DNA from: Palsa-147 sp036513895
Lineage (GTDB): Bacteria > Acidobacteriota > Terriglobia > Acidiferrales > UBA7541
NCBI GenBank assembly: GCA_036513895.1
Contig: DATBYF010000096.1
Coordinates: 1-64,000 of the forward strand
Reading direction: 5' to 3'
DNA: 64,000 nucleotides
Part shown: positions 36,927 to 45,010 of the stretch, in pieces
Position numbering within the stretch: the first letter of the stretch is position 1
How the letters are laid out: each line of letters begins with the position of its first letter
The notes under the pieces: model-generated
Database searches by the model: none
The model's input: the letters and a program-made list of their open reading frames with translations, nothing else
What the model was told of the DNA's origin: nothing
Made by a program: the position numbers and the translations under genes

Positions 36927-36941
36927 AGGGAGAAGGCCGAA

Positions 36942-37820
36942 ATGGATTCCACGGTCGCGCTGGTGCTAGTGGCTGCAGTTATTATCGGATTTATGCTGCT
37001 CCTTGCGAACATGATTCGCGTGGTGCGCGAATACGAGCGCCTCGTCGTCTTTCGGTTCGGGCGCGTTATGGGGCAGAAAGGGCCGGGAATTATTTTTCTC
37101 GTGCCCATCGTGGATGTGGCGAGCCGCGTGGACCTGCGCGAGCAATATCTCGAAGTCCCTCGCCAAACGTGCATCACAAAGGACAATGCTTCGATTTCGA
37201 TCGATTTTCTCGTGTATTGGAAAGTAACTGATCCGGTGCAGAGCGTTGTCGCCGTGCAGGATTTCGGGGGTGCAACGCGAGGAATCGCGATGACCACACT
37301 GCGCGCTGTCGTCGGTGACATTCCCCTCGACGACGTGCTGGCCAAACGCGAGGAGATCAATACGACTCTTCGCGGCAAGCTCGACGAGGTCACGGAGCGA
37401 TGGGGCGGTAAAGTCACTTCGGTGGAAATCCGCGAAATCGATCCGCCGAAAGACATTCAAGACGCGATGACCAAGCAAATGAGCGCAGAACGCAGCCGCC
37501 GCGCCATGGTCACGGCCGCCGAGGGCGACCGCACTGCGAAAATTACCGTCGCCGATGGCGAAAAGCAATCCACCATCCTGAAAGCTGAAGGCGATAAGCA
37601 ATCCGCTATTCTGCGCGCTGAAGGATACGCGCTGGCGCTCGGAAAAGTCTTTGAGATCGCGAAGACACTCGATACCAACACGATGAGCCTTCAATACCTC
37701 GAAACGCTCAAAGTGCTCGGCGCCGGCGCGTCCACGAAATTTATTTTCCCGATGGAGTTTGCGAGCTTCCTGAAGCCATTTACCAACTTTGGCGGCCAGC
37801 AACCGCCGGCGCCAAAGTGA
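36942..37820 (+). CDS. SPFH/Band 7 protein, slipin (stomatin-like)
   Basis: 292 residues with an N-terminal membrane helix (VALVLVAAVIIGFMLLLANMI) and a full SPFH domain: VVREYERLVVFRFGRVMGQKG, GIIFLVPIVDVASRVDLREQ, DNASISIDFLVYWKVTDP, AMTTLRAVVGDIPLDDVLAKREEIN. The coiled C-terminal part (AERSRRAMVTAAEGDR, EKQSTILKAEGDKQSAIL) leads to oligomer formation. Stomatin-like proteins build membrane scaffolds and, with NfeD, take part in membrane quality control. The gene starts 15 bases behind nfeD, with GGGAGAAGG as ribosome site, so the pair is one operon. Confidence 0.95.
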   Translation: MDSTVALVLVAAVIIGFMLLLANMIRVVREYERLVVFRFGRVMGQKGPGIIFLVPIVDVASRVDLREQYLEVPRQTCITKDNASISIDFLVYWKVTDPVQSVVAVQDFGGATRGIAMTTLRAVVGDIPLDDVLAKREEINTTLRGKLDEVTERWGGKVTSVEIREIDPPKDIQDAMTKQMSAERSRRAMVTAAEGDRTAKITVADGEKQSTILKAEGDKQSAILRAEGYALALGKVFEIAKTLDTNTMSLQYLETLKVLGAGASTKFIFPMEFASFLKPFTNFGGQQPPAPK

Positions 37821-37895
37821 CGCCGCGCACGGCCGGTCGCCATTAGCGCATTGGCCGCGCGCAGGTGCAAATCCAAGTTCAGTGGAGATTGCTTC

Positions 37896-38201
37896 TCAGG
37901 CCCACTTCTTGCCGATGGCGTCAAGTCCAGCCTTCCCCAGGTCTTCAGGTGTCATCACCGGGCGGAACTCGCACTTCGCGTTGAAGAGCAGGAACCACGG
38001 CTCAGCAATTGACGGGATCTTCGAGGAATCGGCCATGTCGATAATCATCATCGTGCTGCGATGGCCATCGTACTCCATGAAATAGGTGGCTTCGGGCTTC
38101 AATTCATCGAGAATTCTCTTAATTTTCGCGCCGACCGTCCCGTCTTTTACGGCTGCATTGAAAGGATCATTCGGAATTTTGGCGTGAACTAGCATTCGCA
38201 T
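37896..38201 (-). CDS. Small DUF3303-like protein
   Basis: 101 residues from ATG 38201, which has GGAGG five bases upstream on its strand; an open frame continues upstream without a better start. RMLVHAKIPNDPFNAAVKDG, IKRILDELKPEATYFMEYDGHRS and TMMIIDMADSSKIPSIAEPWF are typical of the small alpha/beta (ferredoxin-like) DUF3303 group, for which no function is known. It is convergent with the SPFH gene. Confidence 0.75.
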   Translation of the reverse strand: MRMLVHAKIPNDPFNAAVKDGTVGAKIKRILDELKPEATYFMEYDGHRSTMMIIDMADSSKIPSIAEPWFLLFNAKCEFRPVMTPEDLGKAGLDAIGKKWA

Positions 38202-38381
38202 TGGTGCCTCCGGGAAAAGTAAATTTGCGGTTCTAGGTGAATCTAGCGGAGCGGGCTGAATCACAAGAACACGGCGCGGAGTCTACACCGAAGAGCCGCA
38301 TGCGTCCAGATTTGGCCACGTGCGCAAAGCATTTGGAGTCGCATACGATGCCTACGCGGCACGCACCGCCCCGGTGAACCG

Positions 38382-39202
38382 TCACATCCACGATTTTCTC
38401 AGCGCGGAATCGGCGTAGCCCTCGAGTCCATGGAGGTTCGCCGGCAGCAAATAAACGTCCTTCATTCCCCAGAGCACTAGCGTGGGCACATGTACGGTCC
38501 ACGAGTGCGCGCCGGGAATCATGGCAGAGGCATCAGGAAGTTCACCATGCACAGTATCGAAAGGCGCCGCGCGATAATAATTCAGCGCGCCCGTCAGCGC
38601 GTACGGCTGAGACCACGCCGCGATGTAGGCCGCGCGATCTGCCTCCGTGAAGTAGCCGCGCTCGAGGCCCGCCACGAGGAAGAGTTGGGTAAGCGGTGCA
38701 AAGTGCCCGGCCGCAAGGGCCGTTTCCGCGATCGGATTGCGCAACAACTGAACATATTCTCTCGCTTTTTGTTGTGCCGGATTGCTCGCCAACTCGCGTT
38801 GAAAAATCGCCGGGTGCGGCGCGTTGATGGTGATCAGGCGCGCAAGCCAGTCAGGATGCGCCAGGGCGAAGGCCCAGGCGATGGCGCCGCCCCAATCGTG
38901 CGCCACAAGGGTAAACTTGTTGTCGTTGCCGCAACCGAAATGCGCTGCGAGCCCGCGAATATCTTCGACGAGGTGAGAAATCGCGTAATCTTCGGCGTTT
39001 GGAGGCTTCGAGGACAAATTGTAACCGCGAAGACCGGGGCGACCGCCAGATGCGTTCGGCCGAGTTCGGCCAGCTGATTTTTCCATTGGTACCAGAATTC
39101 GGGACAGCCATGAACGAAGAGAATCAGGTCGCTGTCTTCGGCCCCCTCAGCGGCGTAATGCAATTGGACGGATTCAAGTTGAGCGCGGCCGTGGCGCAGC
39201 AT
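38382..39202 (-). pseudogene. Frameshifted alpha/beta hydrolase of the epoxide hydrolase type
   Basis: Two overlapping frames make up one epoxide-hydrolase-like protein. The first (from 39202) contains the oxyanion motif LILFVHGCPEFWYQWKNQLAE and LGRTHLAVAP; the second (to 38382) continues with LRGYNLSSKPPNAEDYAI and the nucleophile aspartate in VAHDWGGAIAWAFALAHP. The break is at about 39033, where one base of the codon expected after AVAP is missing. Near the end a second loss in a T-run (38394-38397) shifts the frame again at ALRK, and the segment with the catalytic histidine cannot be found behind it. The enzyme should be inactive. Two breaks plus a lost end argue for decay rather than a single reading error, but errors in the assembly remain possible. 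Confidence 0.8.
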
Positions 39203-39344
39203 GATTCGGCAAACGAACCCCGCGATGCTATGTGCATTGCACCGTCGCCGTCAATCCGGCAAATGCATCCATTTCAGAATGCGGCGGGTCTAAGCTCTAG
39301 CATCCCGCAACTATGACCGCTAACGAGCGGCGGAGGTGAGTGAA

Positions 39345-40217
39345 ATGAAGCAACGTCACAAAATAATTTTTGGCGCTTGGGCAATCGTTGCTTGCGCGTT
39401 GCCGCTCGCCGCGCAGGTCCAGCCTCGCGTCGCTCCGCCAAGCCACGACATTACGCCGCCCGCAGCCACGCCACAATCCACGGCCCCGCCACAGTCCGAC
39501 ACAAAGCAGCCTCAACCGCCCGCTGCAACTCCCGAATCCCTTGAAAAGGGAAAGGCGATCGTTCTCGCAGCCGCGAAGGTGGCTGGTGACGATGCGCTGA
39601 ACGACGTGAAAAGCATCGAAGTGACGAGCAGCGGTCAGGCCGATACGCCGGGTGGCATGATGGAAATCTCACTGAAGCTCGTGATTGTCTATCCCAATAT
39701 GCTTCATTCTGAGGCGCATCTTCCCGTCGCGGATATTACACAAGGATTCGACGGTTCCACGGGCTGGGTTGTCTCACCGCAGGGCGTCATCGATCTTCCG
39801 CCCGACTACAACGGCGAATTCGATCGCGCGATTGCGATAGCGGGCGCGTGGGGCCTTTATAGACAGGCGCTCGCCGGGAATATCGAGCTGCAGTATCTCG
39901 ATGACGAAGATTTCGACGGCAAGAAAACGCAAGCAGTGCAATGGCATGCGACAAACGGCCCCGTTAAGCTTTTCTTCGATCCGGCGGCGCATCTTCTTGT
40001 TGGCGCGCACTTTCAATCCATTACGCCGCAAGGCATCGTCGAGACCGATCAACACTGGAGCGATTTCCGCCCCGTCGGCAAACTCCAATATCCGTATCAC
40101 AACTTGATTTTTCGCGACGGCTCGAAATTCTCCGAAACGACAGTTCAGGCCGTCAAAGTGAACACGAATCCCGACCACTCGATTTTTGCAAAGCCTGCGA
40201 CTCCGCCCGCAAACTGA
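39345..40217 (+). CDS. Exported LolA-like protein
   Basis: 290 residues from ATG 39345 (GGAGG at 39332-39336; a GTG at 39336 is less well placed). A signal peptide (KIIFGAWAIVACALPLAAQ) and a long Pro/Gln/Thr-rich linker precede a beta-rich domain: KGKAIVLAAAKVAGDDALNDV, VTSSGQADTPGGMMEISLKL, IVYPNMLHSEAHLP, GFDGSTGWVVSP, QAVQWHATNGPVKLFFDP, LQYPYHNLIFRDG. This resembles outer-membrane lipoprotein-sorting proteins and the domain found next to zinc peptidases in Acidobacteria. A related protein is at 2971-3882. It lies just upstream of the exported TldD/TldE-like pair and may work with it. Confidence 0.72.
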   Translation: MKQRHKIIFGAWAIVACALPLAAQVQPRVAPPSHDITPPAATPQSTAPPQSDTKQPQPPAATPESLEKGKAIVLAAAKVAGDDALNDVKSIEVTSSGQADTPGGMMEISLKLVIVYPNMLHSEAHLPVADITQGFDGSTGWVVSPQGVIDLPPDYNGEFDRAIAIAGAWGLYRQALAGNIELQYLDDEDFDGKKTQAVQWHATNGPVKLFFDPAAHLLVGAHFQSITPQGIVETDQHWSDFRPVGKLQYPYHNLIFRDGSKFSETTVQAVKVNTNPDHSIFAKPATPPAN

Positions 40218-40362
40218 AACGCTGGCGTTCGCGAAAGCTGTCAGGTGTATCCCCTTCGTGCGCACGGAACCGGTTTCACCGCGCGCCAGTCTAATTCATT
40301 GTGTCTTTGCGGCTTGGGAATTCGGTGCGGGTAGCTTAAACTTAAAAATTCGTCTCTGAAAG

Positions 40363-42105
40363 ATGACGCGAATGGATAGACGCACTCCTCGAAAATCGGT
40401 GGTTATTGCGGTAATTGCCGCAGTATTTTTCTGCCTTGGCGGCATAGCGCGAAGCACACCAGATCCGGCTACTTCAATCCTTAGCGCGATGCAAGCCGAA
40501 CTCGATCGATCGGTGACGGCACTAACAAAATCCGATCCAGCCGCCTATTTTCTCGCGATTACTGTTTCCGATCGCCAGTTCGCCTCTGTGACTGGCTCGA
40601 ATGGCGCGCTGCTCTCAAGCGACCAAAACCGTGGCCGATGGCTCGAAGTGCAAACGCGTGTGGGCAGCTACCAGCTCGATAATACGCACCGAATCGGCGA
40701 TCGTCCGCCAAACTGGACAAGTCCGGGCACCACCGCGACGATCGATGACGATACCAACGTTCTCCGCCGGGAGATTTGGAGCGAGTCCGATCGCCAGTAC
40801 CGCGCGGCCGCCGAAGCTCTGATTAAGGTGGAGACGGGCCAGCAGGTGACAGCGCAAACCGCCGAAGGCAACGCGCCCGATTTTTCGCACGAAGAACCGC
40901 ACACTTTCGTCGGCTCGCACCTAGATATTCGTGTGGACCGCAAGCCGTGGGAGGAGCGCGTCCGCAAATATACGGCCATGTTCAGCACTTCACCGAATGT
41001 ACTCAATTCGATCGCGACTTTCACGGCGCAAGCCACCAATCAGTATTACCTCAATAGCGAAGGCACCAAGCTCGCGTTCGGCCAAATTCACTACCGGCTC
41101 GAACTTTTTGTTCAAAGCAAAGCGCCGGACGGAATGGACATCGAGCGCTTCGCGAATTTCGATTGGCTCGATCCGAAGGAAGCGCCTGACGACAACACCG
41201 TCTTCGCGCACATCAAAATCATGATTCGCGAAGTCGAAGCGCTCGACCGTGCGCCGCTCGTAGATCCTTATGCTGGGCCTGCGTTGCTGACTGGTCGAGC
41301 CACCGCCGTCTTCTTCCACGAAGTTCTTGGCCACCGCCTCGAGGGTTTCCGGCAGAAGGACATCAACGAGGGCCAGACGTTCACGAAGAAAATCGGCGAA
41401 CAAATTCTCCCTGATTTTATTTCCGTGAAAGATGATCCGACCGAAAAGCGCCTCGACGGCCAAATGCTGCTGGGCTATTACCCCTACGACGACGAAGGCG
41501 TACCATCGCAGGATGTCCATTTGGTGGACAGCGGCGTATTGAAAACATTTCTAATGGGCCGCTCACCGCTCGTGGATGTGGCCCATTCGAACGGCCATGG
41601 CCGACGCCAGCTCGGCTATCAGCCTATCGCGCGCATGGGCAACACAATTGTCAGCAGCACGCACACGGTCACAAACGCCGAGCTGCGCAATAAACTCATC
41701 GAATTGATCAAGCAGCAAGGCAAACCCTACGGATTATTGATTGACGACATCGCCGGAGGATTCACGTTCACGGGCCGCGGCCAGCCTCAGGCGTTTCAAG
41801 TGTTGCCGCTGGTCGTATACAAAGTGTTTCCCGACGGGAGGCCCGATGAACTGGTTCGCGGAGTAGACATCGTCGGAACTCCGCTGATTTCGCTCACGAA
41901 AATCGTTGCGACCGGCGATACGCAAGAAGTATTTAACGGCTACTGCGGCGCGGAATCGGGTTCCGTGCCGGTAGCTGCAGCAGCCCCGGCGATTCTCATT
42001 TCTGAGCTCGAAGTGCAAAAGAAGGAAACCTCCACGGATAAACCGCCGATTTTGCCCCCGCCGGCCCACGATTCCGAATCGAAGGCGAAAGGGGCGGGCC
42101 AATGA
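40363..42105 (+). CDS. Exported TldD-like metallopeptidase (U62 family)
   Basis: 580 residues. The TldD family forms heterodimeric zinc peptidases which trim unfolded peptides. The zinc motif HEVLGH (His319, Glu320, His324) is present in AVFFHEVLGHRLEG, and the third ligand is a cysteine, here Cys528 in GYCGAESGSVPV, also present. Other family blocks are DDPTEKRLDGQMLLGYYPYDDEG, LKTFLMGRSP, SNGHGRR and RGQPQAFQVLPLVVYKVFPDGRP. Unlike cytoplasmic E. coli TldD, it begins with a membrane/signal segment (SVVIAVIAAVFFCLGGIARS), so it acts in the periplasm or on the surface. The second, inactive-looking subunit gene overlaps its stop by four bases. Confidence 0.92.
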   Translation: MTRMDRRTPRKSVVIAVIAAVFFCLGGIARSTPDPATSILSAMQAELDRSVTALTKSDPAAYFLAITVSDRQFASVTGSNGALLSSDQNRGRWLEVQTRVGSYQLDNTHRIGDRPPNWTSPGTTATIDDDTNVLRREIWSESDRQYRAAAEALIKVETGQQVTAQTAEGNAPDFSHEEPHTFVGSHLDIRVDRKPWEERVRKYTAMFSTSPNVLNSIATFTAQATNQYYLNSEGTKLAFGQIHYRLELFVQSKAPDGMDIERFANFDWLDPKEAPDDNTVFAHIKIMIREVEALDRAPLVDPYAGPALLTGRATAVFFHEVLGHRLEGFRQKDINEGQTFTKKIGEQILPDFISVKDDPTEKRLDGQMLLGYYPYDDEGVPSQDVHLVDSGVLKTFLMGRSPLVDVAHSNGHGRRQLGYQPIARMGNTIVSSTHTVTNAELRNKLIELIKQQGKPYGLLIDDIAGGFTFTGRGQPQAFQVLPLVVYKVFPDGRPDELVRGVDIVGTPLISLTKIVATGDTQEVFNGYCGAESGSVPVAAAAPAILISELEVQKKETSTDKPPILPPPAHDSESKAKGAGQ

Positions 42106-43973
42106 TTGGCGCAAAGTCTTCGGTCCTTTTCGGAATCGTACTCGTTACACTCTTGAGTACAGCCGCTAGCCCCACCACGTTTGCAGCGAACTCGCCCGCA
42201 GCGAAGAAATCAGCCGAGCCTCTAAGCGCCGCACAAGCAGCCGATACAGATAACGATCAAACTCTACATGCAATGCGCGACGAGATGGCCCGCTCCGTTT
42301 CTCGCCTGCAGATTCCCGGCGCGGAGAAGCCTTTCTACATTCAGTATCAGCTTCTCGACGTGGATATCCGCGAAATCAACGCTTCGTTCGGCGCTCTACT
42401 TTCGTCAACTACCACACGGAATCGTTTCATGCTCCTGGGCGTGCGCGTCGGTGACTATCATCTCGACAGCTCGAATTTCATCAGTGAAGACGGCTTCCGC
42501 GGGTTTCTCGGCTCGGCTGGTCAGGTTGGCATTGACCGCGACTACAACTCGCTGCGCCAAGACCTATGGCTCTCTACCGATCAGGCTTACAAGGAAGCCG
42601 TAACTTCCATGTCGCTCAAGCGTGCGTTTCTACGCAGTTTGACGAAGCCTCCAGAGATTGATGATTTCTCGAAGATCACACCTGTCGTTCAAGTGGAACC
42701 GCGCCTCGAGCCTGACTGGACTTCGCGTAATTGGGAAGACGAAGTTCGCGAAACGTCCCGCTCGATTCGCGGCAATCCTGAATTGAAAGACTCGCGAGTC
42801 ACCTACTATCTGGTTTATACGACGTATTACCTGGTCACGAGCGAGGGTACAGAGATCCGGACATCGCGCAGCTTCGCTGCCATCGAGGGTTCGATGGATG
42901 CGCTCGCCGACGACGGCATGCAGGTCCAAAACTATTACTCGAAATATGTCGCGCGACCCGCCGATCTTCCGCCGCCCGCGGAAGTCAGCAAGGCGCTCGA
43001 ACAAACAGCCAGCGAGGTTGTCGCCTTGCGCACGAGTCCTCTCGTGCCGGATTACACGGGCCCAATGCTCTTCGATCCGCCTGCGTCGGGATCGCTGCTT
43101 GCTCAGACTCTTGCGGCTTCGCTCTCCGGTGCGCGTCCGCCGCTTTCCATGCTCCCGCGATTCGATGAAATTATGGAGGGCCTCGGCGGGCGCAGCGAAT
43201 GGACCGGCCGCGTGAATACGCGCGTGCTTCCGCAGACCGTCACGCTCACCGACGATCCATCGGCAACGGCATTCAACGGCCAACCGCTCATCGGCGGTTA
43301 CGCCGTGGATGACGAAGGTGTTCGGGCGCAGCGCGTTACCATCGTTGATGGCGGAATTCTCAAGAATCTCCTGATGTCGCGGAGGCCCGGCCCCGAATTC
43401 CAACAGTCAAACGGTCACGCTCGCGCCGCGCTTCTCTCGGCGCCCAAGTCGCTTTCGAGCAACCTCATTTTCGAATCGAATGCAGGCTCGAACGCCGCGG
43501 ATTTAAAGAAACAATTTCTTCAAATGTGCAAGGACGATCGGCACGAGTGGTGCATTGAAGTTCGGCGAATGGACAATCCCGCGCTCTCCTCGGTGCGCGC
43601 TGAAGATTTCAACGAGACGATTGGCGGGCTCGCGTCAGGTATCGCGAGCGGGACTCGCCTGCCTTTGCTCCTCTATCGTGTATACGTCTCTGATGGCCAC
43701 GAAGAGCTAGTGCGCGGCGGTTTTTTAAGCGGACTAACGCTTCGCTCGCTCCGCAACATTGCGGGCGTAGGCAGTGATCCGGCTATTTTCAATTACCTTC
43801 AGAATCCTGTGCAGGGCTTCGCGGGCACTGCTCTCGGCGCCTTCGGATCGGCACAGGACGGAATTCCGAGCTCTATCGTTGCACCGTCGTTGCTGCTCGA
43901 AGAGGTTGAAGTCCGTGGCTTTCATGGTGAGCCGCGCCGGTTGCCGCTCGTCACCGCTCCGCCTCTGCAGTAA
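42102..43973 (+). CDS. Exported TldE/PmbA-like partner subunit
   Basis: 623 residues, sharing the TldD/PmbA fold with the gene before it but without the zinc motif: where HExxxH should stand, SGSLLAQTLAASLSGARPP is found. The conserved blocks TLTDDPSATAFNGQPLIGGYAVDDEG, ILKNLLMSRRPGPEFQQSNGHARA and LLLYRVYVSDGHEELVRGG are retained. A signal peptide (SVLFGIVLVTLLSTAASPTTFA) indicates export. In E. coli, TldD has the metal and TldE does not, and both are needed; the ATGA overlap here suggests the same arrangement by translational coupling. The C-terminus is a hydrophobic-poor GEPRRLPL tail. Confidence 0.9.
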   Translation: MIGAKSSVLFGIVLVTLLSTAASPTTFAANSPAAKKSAEPLSAAQAADTDNDQTLHAMRDEMARSVSRLQIPGAEKPFYIQYQLLDVDIREINASFGALLSSTTTRNRFMLLGVRVGDYHLDSSNFISEDGFRGFLGSAGQVGIDRDYNSLRQDLWLSTDQAYKEAVTSMSLKRAFLRSLTKPPEIDDFSKITPVVQVEPRLEPDWTSRNWEDEVRETSRSIRGNPELKDSRVTYYLVYTTYYLVTSEGTEIRTSRSFAAIEGSMDALADDGMQVQNYYSKYVARPADLPPPAEVSKALEQTASEVVALRTSPLVPDYTGPMLFDPPASGSLLAQTLAASLSGARPPLSMLPRFDEIMEGLGGRSEWTGRVNTRVLPQTVTLTDDPSATAFNGQPLIGGYAVDDEGVRAQRVTIVDGGILKNLLMSRRPGPEFQQSNGHARAALLSAPKSLSSNLIFESNAGSNAADLKKQFLQMCKDDRHEWCIEVRRMDNPALSSVRAEDFNETIGGLASGIASGTRLPLLLYRVYVSDGHEELVRGGFLSGLTLRSLRNIAGVGSDPAIFNYLQNPVQGFAGTALGAFGSAQDGIPSSIVAPSLLLEEVEVRGFHGEPRRLPLVTAPPLQ

Positions 43974-43993
43974 TGCAGTGCAGCGGTGAGTAA

Positions 43994-44842
43994 TCAATTC
44001 TGCTTGGTTTCAGGACGAATTGTCAGGAATGTGACTTCGGGCCGGCAATCGAATCGAATCGGAAGCATTGACATTCCCACACCCCGGCTCACATACATCC
44101 TCGTGTTACCGGACTGATACCACCCCGACACGTAAGGCCAGCAACCCTTCGGCATCCAAAGCGGCGCCATGAATGGTATGCGTACCTGTCCCCCATGCGT
44201 GTGTCCTGCGAGACAAAGGTTCACGCGGCCTGCAACTTCGTCAAAGTAGGCTGGAGCGTGAAACATCAAAATCTTGAATGCATCGGGCGGCGCTCCGGCA
44301 AGCGCAGCGTCTGCGTTGGGCTTTCCAGTGAACGAGTCATCCACTCCCGCTAGCCACAGATCAGGCCTGACAAGCGCGCCCGCGTTCAATAGCAAATGCA
44401 CGCCGGACTTCGCGTAGTAGGCGTGCTCGTGCGGTACCGGCTTCCAATTCTCGAAATTTCCCCGTACAAACCAGACGCCTAGTGGCGCGCGTAGCTGCTC
44501 GTATACTTCCTGCACCTCTGCATAGGACGGATCCCACGCAGAGAGCGAATCGCCCGTAATCAGGATGATATCGGGTTTTTCCTGGTCCAGAATGCCAACC
44601 ACGTGCCGCTCGCGCCGGCCAAGGCCGTTGGTGTGAAGATCGGTCAGTTGCGCAATTTTGATTGACGACGTGACGCTACCCGGAATGTCGTAATGGGTGA
44701 CGTCGATCCAATTCGGCTCGATCCACACCGCGTCCGCGAATATCACGACTCCAACGGCCAGTGTCGCCAGAATGGTCAGCAGACCACGCCGGCTCTTCGG
44801 CGCTGCGGCGTCCAAAGGCGAAGATGTATCAACTGCCGTCAT
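43994..44842 (-). CDS. Membrane-anchored metallophosphoesterase, YkuE-like
   Basis: 282 residues. An N-terminal transmembrane helix (LLTILATLAVGVVIFADAVW) puts the catalytic domain outside the cytoplasm. The calcineurin-type motifs are present in order: IAQLTDLHTNG (DxH), ILITGDSL (GD), VRGNFEN in place of GNH(D/E), ILMFHAPAYF (H) and LAGHTHGGQVRIP (GHxH). In VRGNFEN the histidine of the usual GNHE is replaced by phenylalanine, while the metal-binding Asn is kept. Members hydrolyse phosphodiesters such as lipid precursors (LpxG/LpxH relatives) or act on unknown substrates. It is convergent with the TldE-like gene. Confidence 0.92.
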   Translation of the reverse strand: MTAVDTSSPLDAAAPKSRRGLLTILATLAVGVVIFADAVWIEPNWIDVTHYDIPGSVTSSIKIAQLTDLHTNGLGRRERHVVGILDQEKPDIILITGDSLSAWDPSYAEVQEVYEQLRAPLGVWFVRGNFENWKPVPHEHAYYAKSGVHLLLNAGALVRPDLWLAGVDDSFTGKPNADAALAGAPPDAFKILMFHAPAYFDEVAGRVNLCLAGHTHGGQVRIPFMAPLWMPKGCWPYVSGWYQSGNTRMYVSRGVGMSMLPIRFDCRPEVTFLTIRPETKQN

Positions 44843-45010
44843 TAATCCTCGATTCAGTCTAAACCACGAATCGCTTATGCAAAGCCTTTACCCGTCTTTG
44901 TGCCATAAGTCCGATGCACCGATTAGCCCGCTCGTTTCCGTGCCCGTTCTATAGCCGTGGACTCGCCCATGTATAATCGGCCAACGCTTGAAGGATGCGA
45001 TGACGAAGTC

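Noticed and set aside
38240..38420. A short plus-strand frame ending at 38418 with a protein-like composition (FGVAYDAYAARTAPVNRH).
   Set aside because: No start codon or ribosome site, and it lies opposite the decayed hydrolase end. Probably chance reading in GC-rich DNA.
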